IMG/VR virus record: IMGVR_UViG_3300014839_000005
Span: 62,001-126,000 of that record
Strand: one strand, 5' to 3'
DNA from: a virus
Length of the DNA: 64,000 bases
Every line of letters starts with the position of its first letter. Positions within the stretch are counted from its first letter, which is position 1. The translations under genes and the position numbers were made by a program. The notes below the pieces were generated by a model. It did no database searches and was not told the origin of the DNA. It saw nothing but the letters and a program-made list of their open reading frames with translations. Positions 59,060-64,000 of the stretch are shown piece after piece.

Positions 59060-59266
59060 TTATTTATGTTTAGTGGTATCCACCTTTGTTTCCGACTGTT
59101 TTGTCGGTCCTTCCCAAATTTGCGTTACTGCACCCTTTAAACCGTGCTTCTGAACTTCTCCACATCCTTTAATGCAAAGGGCGAGTGCAATAATGCCAAC
59201 TGCTAGAATCATAAGAAAAAATATTACGACCAGCAGTTCAATAAGCGTGTAGCCTTTATTTTTCAT
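59060..59266 (-). CDS. type IV prepilin-like small protein
   Basis: A 68-residue protein with AAAGGA upstream. The N-terminus is KNKG-YTLIELLVVI followed by a hydrophobic helix up to residue 30. This is the exact type III signal of type IV pilins and type II secretion pseudopilins: cleavage after Gly5 and Glu at mature position 5. The short polar tail (about 38 residues) is too small for a normal pilin head. If processed by the host prepilin peptidase, it could enter or block a pilus or secretion machine. Confidence 0.8.
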   Translation of the reverse strand: MKNKGYTLIELLVVIFFLMILAVGIIALALCIKGCGEVQKHGLKGAVTQIWEGPTKQSETKVDTTKHK

Positions 59267-59295
59267 ATTATTCCTTTATTTAAAGTGATAATTTT

Positions 59296-59366
59296 CTGGG
59301 GCTGATGGACTCGAACCACCGATGCTAGGACCAAAACCTAGTGACTTACCACTTGTCGAAGCCCCA
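59296..59366 (-). tRNA. tRNA-Gln (anticodon UUG)
   Basis: Cloverleaf on the minus strand: acceptor TGGGGCT / AGCCCCA (the U1-A72 pair is typical of bacterial tRNA-Gln), D-arm GAC...GTC, anticodon stem CTAGG / CCTAG with loop TTTTGGT (anticodon UUG, reading CAA), T-arm GGTGG-TTCGAGT-CCATC. CCA is not encoded. Confidence 0.93.
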
Positions 59367-59436
59367 GTTAATAATGTAATAATAATTGATAGCTACGTCA
59401 TGACTAGCCTTATCTTTTAAAATTACATTATATTTT

Positions 59437-59679
59437 TTAATCAAGATTCATTTCACGCGGTTTGTGTTTTTTGAAAAAATGACAATTCTTACAAAGAATA
59501 ATTGATGAAGGCTGACGCCTTAGAAACTTTAAAGCAAAACGATAAAACAAAGAACTTTTAAAATAAAGACATTTATTGTCTTTATTTAATTTTTCACATT
59601 CACCATAAACATAATTTTCCTTAAGACCCGTAATCTTATTCATAGCCAATTGTATTATAAATGTACATCTATGTTCCAC
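59437..59679 (-). CDS. 80-residue Cys-containing protein
   Basis: Starts at GTG with GGAGG five bases upstream. Pattern: ECEKLNKDNKCLYFKSS and ILCKNCHFFKKH, with five cysteines that could bind one zinc. Basic overall. No family recognised. Confidence 0.55.
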   Translation of the reverse strand: MEHRCTFIIQLAMNKITGLKENYVYGECEKLNKDNKCLYFKSSLFYRFALKFLRRQPSSIILCKNCHFFKKHKPREMNLD

Positions 59680-59698
59680 TTAAACCTCCATGTTTAAG

Positions 59699-59724
59699 AA
59701 AAAAAAGTTGCGAGGCGGCGCAAC
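59699..59724 (-). terminator. intrinsic terminator
   Basis: GTTGCG-CCGCCT-CGCAAC followed by T8 on the minus strand. The 100 bases between it and the nuclease gene stop hold a nested hairpin (ATCACAT...ATGTGAT around CCGG-AGA-CCGG) and GGTATG-GAGT-CATACC, so a short structured RNA may lie there. Confidence 0.85.
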
Positions 59725-59827
59725 GCAGCCGGCCATCACATCTACGCTCTCCGGTCTCCGGTGCGTGACCATAAAAATGTGATCGGCTTGGCCATGGTAT
59801 GACTCCATACCGCCCAACAACCCTTTT

Positions 59828-60460
59828 TTAAAATAAATGATATATTAAATTAGGATCAATTATTTGTCCAGCATTACAAGATATTCTTATCACATTCCAG
59901 CCAAAATTTTTAGCTTCCATAGTTTTCTTTTCATCAATTTCTTGTTGAATTTTAGAACAATGATATATTCCATCAAATTCAACAAAAAGCTTTAAATCAA
60001 GTAATGCTAAATCAAATATTCCAGATCCACAAGGAAATTCAAATTGATACCTAATATTACTTTTATCAAGAAAATTTTTAATTAAAGAATATTTCCAAGA
60101 TTCTCTTGATCTTAACCCCTTAGATAAAACTTTATTATTACATACATATTTATTATTTTTTTTTCCCATTTCAGACGCTTTAACTCTACGATATTTAGTA
60201 ATACTTCCGCTTGAAGCACAAGACCTTGAACAAAAAGTTGCTCCCTTTTTCTTAGTAGAGGCAAAAAATTTATTTTTACAAACAGGACAAATTTTTTCTA
60301 TAATAGGAAGTTTTTTACTTAAATTTCTTTTTTTTGCAACACAACTTAGACTACAAAAAAAATATTGTCTTCCATTTTTAATTTGTCTATGATATTCCCC
60401 ATTTGATAGTATAAATTTATTATTACACCACGCACAATGTAATTCCACGCCTTGTTGCAT
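59828..60460 (-). CDS. homing endonuclease with zinc fingers and Vsr/EDxHD-like nuclease domain
   Basis: A 210-residue protein. The start at 60460 has TAGGAGG upstream; the longer frame would run into the tmRNA. It has three zinc-finger segments in the N-terminal half (CAWCNNKF...CSLSC; CPVCKNKFF...CSRSC). The C-terminal part has FDLALLDLKLFVEFDGIYHCSK...NFGWNVIRIS, a PD-(D/E)xK-type nuclease core like DUF559/Vsr-type mobile endonucleases. It lies 65 bases from the 3' end of the tmRNA, a likely target site. Confidence 0.82.
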   Translation of the reverse strand: MQQGVELHCAWCNNKFILSNGEYHRQIKNGRQYFFCSLSCVAKKRNLSKKLPIIEKICPVCKNKFFASTKKKGATFCSRSCASSGSITKYRRVKASEMGKKNNKYVCNNKVLSKGLRSRESWKYSLIKNFLDKSNIRYQFEFPCGSGIFDLALLDLKLFVEFDGIYHCSKIQQEIDEKKTMEAKNFGWNVIRISCNAGQIIDPNLIYHLF

Positions 60461-60524
60461 ATTACCTCCTAATATAAATAGCATATTATGGAGATAATAT
60501 GCAACGAAAATAGTGGAGATTAAT

Positions 60525-60929
60525 TGGATCCGCTGGGAATCGAACCCAGGTCCTAAAGGCAATCATAATGTAATACTACATGTTTATCTTCTGTTTTATT
60601 TAATATCAAGATCGTTCAGAAGCAAACTACCTTGATACGAACTTCAGATATTCTTCAGATACATACTTCACGAAGTCACCCTTATGTATCCTACACCTAT
60701 ATTTCGCTTAAACAGTTCGGTCTTCTGTAAAAGCTAGTCGCCTTTTGTTAGGCAACACATGCCGGTGCCATCGAAAAGCTGCACATGGTCGCAAAACCAA
60801 GTGCAAACTTAGCACCGATCTGACTACCCAGATTGGCAGTTAGATTGTAATGGATATTTTAGGAGGCCAACCATTATCCTCCACATGCATTACAAAACTC
60901 TTGACCTTAGTCGAAACCAATTCGGACCC
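60525..60929 (-). ncRNA. ssrA: phage-encoded tmRNA
   Basis: About 405 nt on the minus strand. The 5' end GGGTCCG pairs with CGGATCC at the 3' end (seven pairs, one G-U). TTGGTTTCGAC follows the 5' arm, as in tmRNA tRNA-like domains. The T-arm is CTGGG-TTCGATT-CCCAG. An internal frame ending at TAA (60748-60750) gives a plausible tag finishing SMAPACVA, in a frame opening near GCT 60811-60813. tmRNA rescues stalled ribosomes by adding a degradation tag, working with SmpB, which is not in the window. The tag start is uncertain; CCA is not encoded. Confidence 0.82.
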
Positions 60930-60934
60930 ATATT

Positions 60935-61221
60935 ATATTTTAATCCACCCATAGGGTGGATATAATTTTAAGTGACTGGTTGCATATTACTATGCCCTCT
61001 TATCTATTTGTTATATTGTGTATCAAAAAAAGCCAGTTACTTGTGCCCTAATCCTTGAGAGGTTGACGAGTACAACCAGCAAAAGTCACGTCATTGGTGG
61101 TAGCAACACCCCTCCATAATATAAACTACAAAAGATGTCTGCGGCAATGCCCAGTTTCAAAAAACATCACCGCAGACCGCAGGAGTTTCCTGCAAAGCTC
61201 AATCAATTTCGACGGGTAGAA
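60935..61221 (-). ncRNA. structured region between promoter element and tmRNA
   Basis: No credible gene in about 290 nt. On the minus strand there are GTCTGCGG...CCGCAGAC (long stem with ATG/CAT), GCAGGA-AAC-TCCTGC, GGTTG...CAACC, an AAGTnACTGG / CCAGTnACTT stem and TATCCACCC-TAT-GGGTGGAT. It may be the leader of a tmRNA precursor transcribed from the 34-bp element at 61228-61261, or an independent RNA. Confidence 0.45.
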
Positions 61222-61227
61222 CTATCC

Positions 61228-61261
61228 ATTATAGTTATTCCTAATTATTCAAACAAATAAC
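61228..61261 (-). promoter_or_regulatory. 34-bp GTTATT-N16-AATAAC element with consensus TATAAT
   Basis: Perfect inverted repeat arms abutting TATAAT on the minus strand, upstream of the structured region and the tmRNA. No reading frame follows it, so it probably serves RNA genes. Confidence 0.78.
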
Positions 61262-61262
61262 A

Positions 61263-61520
61263 TTAGGATATTTTGAATTTCTTGAACATATCGATATGGG
61301 TTTGTACCATATCAATATCCTTAGCAACATCCCACCAGCAAACCATATCCAACGTTGCCGGCAAATTTCGAACATTCTTATTCTCTTCTTCACTTGGATT
61401 AACCAAAGTGAATTCTGCCTCAGTGGCAGGATTAAATCTTGATGAAATGTGTCCAATGCCATCCTCTTCTTCATAACGCTCTACTATAAAATACCTCTTT
61501 CGATTAATTGTGAATAACAA
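61263..61520 (-). CDS. 85-residue protein
   Basis: Begins at TTG (61520) with AAAGGG upstream; an ATG frame in the middle is in another frame and less protein-like. The acidic product includes VERYEEEDGIGHISSRFNPATEAEFTLVNPSEEE and DMVCWWDVAKDIDMV. Unknown function. The 34-bp element lies immediately before it. Confidence 0.58.
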   Translation of the reverse strand: MLFTINRKRYFIVERYEEEDGIGHISSRFNPATEAEFTLVNPSEEENKNVRNLPATLDMVCWWDVAKDIDMVQTHIDMFKKFKIS

Positions 61521-61532
61521 TTATATCCCTTT

Positions 61533-61566
61533 ATTATTGTTATTCCCAATTATCGAATCAAATAAC
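61533..61566 (-). promoter_or_regulatory. 34-bp GTTATT-N16-AATAAC element
   Basis: Perfect inverted repeat arms followed by AATAAT on the minus strand, ending 13 bases upstream of the TTG start at 61520. Confidence 0.72.
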
Positions 61567-61645
61567 AACTACCAATTTATTACTATTCGGGTGTTTTCAA
61601 ATATACTTATTAGCGAAAGATCTATACAAATAATTGAAAATATTA

Positions 61646-61879
61646 TTATAACCTCAAACCAGGTTCAGCCGCCTTTGTTGCGTTATCTTGTGAATTATTC
61701 TCTGCATTTCTTATATATCGTAATGCTGTTTGAAATCTTGTTTCGTCTGGAAATTTTCGTTGAACAGCAAATAATAATGTATCATATTCAATTTCATCTT
61801 CTGTTCTTGCACGAGTAAATTGCGAAAGTTCTAAAAAAAGCTTGTCTATTAATTCTGTTTCAAATTTATCTAATTCCAT
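61646..61879 (-). CDS. 77-residue helical protein
   Basis: A helical, charged protein with AAAGGA upstream (ELDKFETELIDKLFLELSQFTRARTEDEIEYDTLLFAVQRKFPDETRFQTALRYI). No family recognised. A strong bidirectional hairpin precedes it. Confidence 0.6.
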   Translation of the reverse strand: MELDKFETELIDKLFLELSQFTRARTEDEIEYDTLLFAVQRKFPDETRFQTALRYIRNAENNSQDNATKAAEPGLRL

Positions 61880-61894
61880 AACACTATCCTTTCT

Positions 61895-61936
61895 GATGGC
61901 TAAAAAAAGAGAGAGTTAATCTTCTCTCTTTTTTTG
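61895..61936. terminator. bidirectional terminator
   Basis: GGCTAAAAAAAGAGAGAG-TTAAT-CTTCTCTCTTTTTTT forms an AT-capped stem with poly-A and poly-U flanks, so it can act on both strands. The GCTAAAAAAA lead resembles the terminators at 2034, 10404 and 44436. Confidence 0.8.
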
Positions 61937-62173
61937 TGATTATGGGCGACCATACGCAACCTGATATCTCTTTCGTGGTGCAACTGCATCATACACGTGT
62001 TATAGAGGCAACCTCATATGCAGGACACCCACTAATAGAGGCTTTTTCAATCAAACAGGAAACAGCTGTTGCGGTTGGCACATACTGGTAACATTTCCTG
62101 AGCTGCGTCACGCCCATATGATTTATTATGGCAAACCAATCAATGATATTAATTGTCTTTCGTTCTTATCATA
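61937..62173 (-). other. intergenic region, possible 42-codon frame
   Basis: About 235 nt between a terminator and the 55-residue gene. One frame (61989-62117, starting MGVTQLRKC) could encode 42 residues but lacks a ribosome site. Several short palindromes are present. Base composition is more balanced than in coding regions. No firm feature can be assigned. Confidence 0.3.
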
Positions 62174-62341
62174 TTAATTAGCCCCTGTTTCAATAACTTT
62201 AACATCAATTTTTTCTGTTTGATCTTCACCAACTTTATGACCAGTTAAAATAACTCCTTCTTTCAAAGCTTTTATAATGTTTTCTCTATCTTCTTTTGTC
62301 ATATTAGAAGTGCCATCAGCTCTTATAATAATATTTTTCAT
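62174..62341 (-). CDS. 55-residue protein
   Basis: Begins two bases after the DUF932 stop with CAGGAG upstream. The product starts MKNIIIRADGTSNMTKEDRENIIKALKEG and ends KIDVKVIETGAN, a small alpha/beta protein. Translational coupling with the DUF932 gene suggests a related role. Confidence 0.65.
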   Translation of the reverse strand: MKNIIIRADGTSNMTKEDRENIIKALKEGVILTGHKVGEDQTEKIDVKVIETGAN

Positions 62342-62342
62342 A

Positions 62343-63341
62343 TTACACTCCTGCCAATTGTAATGCCGAATCCCAAGCATATTGCTTCAACATAGCTGAT
62401 CCGCCAAACCAGATGCTCTGTAAACGAGATTCTCCGTCTTTTTCATTTCTTACAGTTTTAAAATGATCAGCATATTCCGTAACGGCATTATAAGCAGTCC
62501 ACATTGTGTGCTTGATCTCAGGAATATCGTTACCCTTGCCAGCATCGAATAAATATGTAACTTTACCCCTGATTTCTTCAATATGTTCTTTAGTGACTTT
62601 TGTTGAGTCAGCAGAAAGTGGAAAAACCTTATTTAAATAATTTGCAAACTTCTGAGCATCAACTGATACTGTTGCAAGATAATTTGAGGCTTCTTCAAAT
62701 TTTCTATAATGATTAATAGCAATACCAAGAGCGTCTCTCGCCATCACAACTTTTGATTTTGCATTCTTTGTATGCCTGATTGATACCTTGTCTGTAGCGT
62801 CGCCCATGGCAGCTCTTAATGTATTCCAGCACACAACTCTAGTTGGTGTACACATCATTTGTAAAGCCCCGGTGGCGTCATGAGACGTAGTTAATAAAAT
62901 AAATTTTTCTATCTCATCTTTTCCTTTGATAATTATATTATTAGGCAACTTTGCCAGAATCCATATTTTTTTTCCAAAACTTAAAGCGCCAGCTGTATGG
63001 TATATTGCCTGCCCTGCGCCAACAACTGAATCAAAAAAATCAAAACTTTCTAAATTATCTATAGTAACATAGTCATTTCCTACACAAGCTAAAACGCTAT
63101 GTATTGAATCATCACTATTCATTCTTGCTACAGCCATTTTTTCAGGAACTTCAATATCGGTTCCAGTTATCATCATTTTAAATTTTTTAACCTTCCAGTT
63201 TAATCTTGCTGATTCAATAGCTTCTGCAGCTGTTGCGGGAGCATCAAGTGGCGTTCCAAGACCATGCCATGGAGGATTATCTCTTCCAACATACATCATT
63301 TCAGCTTTACCATCTTCATCTACAGTTAAATTATGCGACAT
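62343..63341 (-). CDS. DUF932 family protein
   Basis: A 332-residue member of the phage/plasmid DUF932 family, of typical length. Diagnostic parts: PPWHGLGTPLDAPATAAEAIESARLNWKV near the N-terminus, VGNDYVTIDNLESFDFFDSVVGAG, and TPTRVVCWNTLRAAMGDA. Function is not established; members are often expressed early and neighbour DNA-processing genes. AAAGGAG upstream. Confidence 0.9.
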   Translation of the reverse strand: MSHNLTVDEDGKAEMMYVGRDNPPWHGLGTPLDAPATAAEAIESARLNWKVKKFKMMITGTDIEVPEKMAVARMNSDDSIHSVLACVGNDYVTIDNLESFDFFDSVVGAGQAIYHTAGALSFGKKIWILAKLPNNIIIKGKDEIEKFILLTTSHDATGALQMMCTPTRVVCWNTLRAAMGDATDKVSIRHTKNAKSKVVMARDALGIAINHYRKFEEASNYLATVSVDAQKFANYLNKVFPLSADSTKVTKEHIEEIRGKVTYLFDAGKGNDIPEIKHTMWTAYNAVTEYADHFKTVRNEKDGESRLQSIWFGGSAMLKQYAWDSALQLAGV

Positions 63342-64000
63342 TTTTATTCTCCTTTAAATGAGCCATAAGTTCATAATGACCTATATCATTTATATCTATT
63401 TTACCCCATTTTCTTTCAAGATATGGAATATTTAAATCAAGTATATATTGTTTCAATTTTCTAATAAATTCTTTACTATTTATAGAAACATCTATATAAT
63501 ATTTTTTTTGAACTTTATTCCAACAAGGTCTATCGTGTATTGTACATTCAACATTTAAAATTTTTGTCATCCTATTAAATGTTATAACTAACCACTCTTT
63601 CCATGACATATGACAATGAACATGCATTGAACAATGATATCCCTTACTACCCTGCATCCATTCTATATAGCCATCTCCGTCAAGATATCCTATCATATAA
63701 GACATAAATAATTGATCATTATCAGATATTTTTGAAAATGGAGGTTCATATGTTTTTCTATTAGTAAAACCAAATTTTTCTTTAATTTTTATTACAACAG
63801 CAGCATGATCACATTTAACAAAGTGTTGAGGATGTTTAGATATTATACGTAAATGTCTAACCTCTCCATTTACAAATTTAGAATATTTTTTTAATTGATC
63901 TAAATCTTTATCAGCTAACGATATATTAATCCATCTCTTATCAAAATGAGCATCAGCTGATAAATAACCAATCCAATAATATGCTAAATTACTTTCATTT
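63331..64000 (-). CDS. LAGLIDADG homing endonuclease (partial at window edge)
   Basis: An open frame enters from beyond 64000 and continues for at least 223 residues to its stop at 63331. It has two LAGLIDADG motifs: WIGYLSADAHF close to the window edge and YMIGYLDGDGYI near 63700, so it is a single-chain, two-motif enzyme. The internal ATG at 63705 should not be taken as the start. It overlaps the DUF932 start by 11 bases. Further sequence is needed for its N-terminus. Confidence 0.88.
   Translation of the reverse strand, partial: NESNLAYYWIGYLSADAHFDKRWINISLADKDLDQLKKYSKFVNGEVRHLRIISKHPQHFVKCDHAAVVIKIKEKFGFTNRKTYEPPFSKISDNDQLFMSYMIGYLDGDGYIEWMQGSKGYHCSMHVHCHMSWKEWLVITFNRMTKILNVECTIHDRPCWNKVQKKYYIDVSINSKEFIRKLKQYILDLNIPYLERKWGKIDINDIGHYELMAHLKENKNVA

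Noticed and set aside
60932-60937. TATAAT just upstream of the tmRNA as its promoter
   Set aside because: It lies only two bases from the mature 5' end, too close to start transcription there; a longer precursor is more likely.
1-64000. CRISPR array
   Set aside because: No regularly spaced direct repeats of CRISPR length were seen. The repeated DNA here is coding low-complexity sequence or dispersed promoter elements.

Overview
This window is a contiguous piece of a large, AT-rich tailed bacteriophage genome. It encodes a terminase, a candidate capsid maturation protease, a scaffold-like protein, an HK97-type major capsid protein, a contractile tail sheath and a tail tube, so the virion is a myovirus. 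Shine-Dalgarno sequences (AGGAGG-like) and sigma70-like promoters point to a bacterial host, but the sequence does not identify it. No DNA polymerase or integrase is present, and open frames run off both ends, so the genome is larger than the window.

Layout. (1) 1-2018, plus strand: small proteins that each begin with a recurring short helix, consensus AFxxELxKIA/S. (2) 2045-7576, minus strand: a glycine-zipper protein, an SNF2-type helicase, then a tight DHH phosphoesterase / retron-like reverse transcriptase / RNase HI operon. It is followed by a 160-nt region closed by a 12-bp inverted repeat that resembles an msr-msd RNA. (3) 7696-10403: terminase. (4) 10404-11018: two tiny membrane-peptide genes on the minus strand. 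(5) 11019-24490, plus: head module with more helix-tagged proteins, protease, scaffold-like protein, three paralogous decoration-like proteins and the capsid protein. (6) 24553-39946, plus: an unusual glycosylation/adhesin module with DxH glycosyltransferases resembling mucin-type polypeptide GalNAc-transferases, other GT-A enzymes, methyltransferases, a nucleotide-sugar epimerase, and Thr/Ser/Pro-rich mucin-like structural proteins. (7) 40027-44433: tail completion-like protein, sheath, tube. (8) 44510-64000, minus: nucleotide metabolism (dNTP diphosphohydrolase, thioredoxin, intein-containing class II ribonucleotide reductase), many small proteins, tRNA-Pro, tRNA-Gln, a tmRNA, an IS1341-like TnpB element, structured intergenic RNAs and several homing endonucleases.

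How it fits together. Plus-strand genes are late/structural; minus-strand genes are metabolic and accessory. Ten minus-strand intergenic regions carry the same 34-bp element, an inverted repeat GTTATT-N16-AATAAC abutting a -10-like hexamer. It looks like a phage-specific regulon. Divergent intergenic regions instead carry ordinary sigma70 promoters. The late module appears to make virion proteins with mucin-like tails and the enzymes that could decorate them with sugars. The KIA helix occurs in about 15 proteins around the head genes, and a variant is at the N-terminus of the capsid protein. It is best explained as a capsid-targeting or maturation-protease signal, which is an inference. The strongest candidate for an undescribed system is the RT/RNase HI/DHH cassette with its downstream structured RNA.
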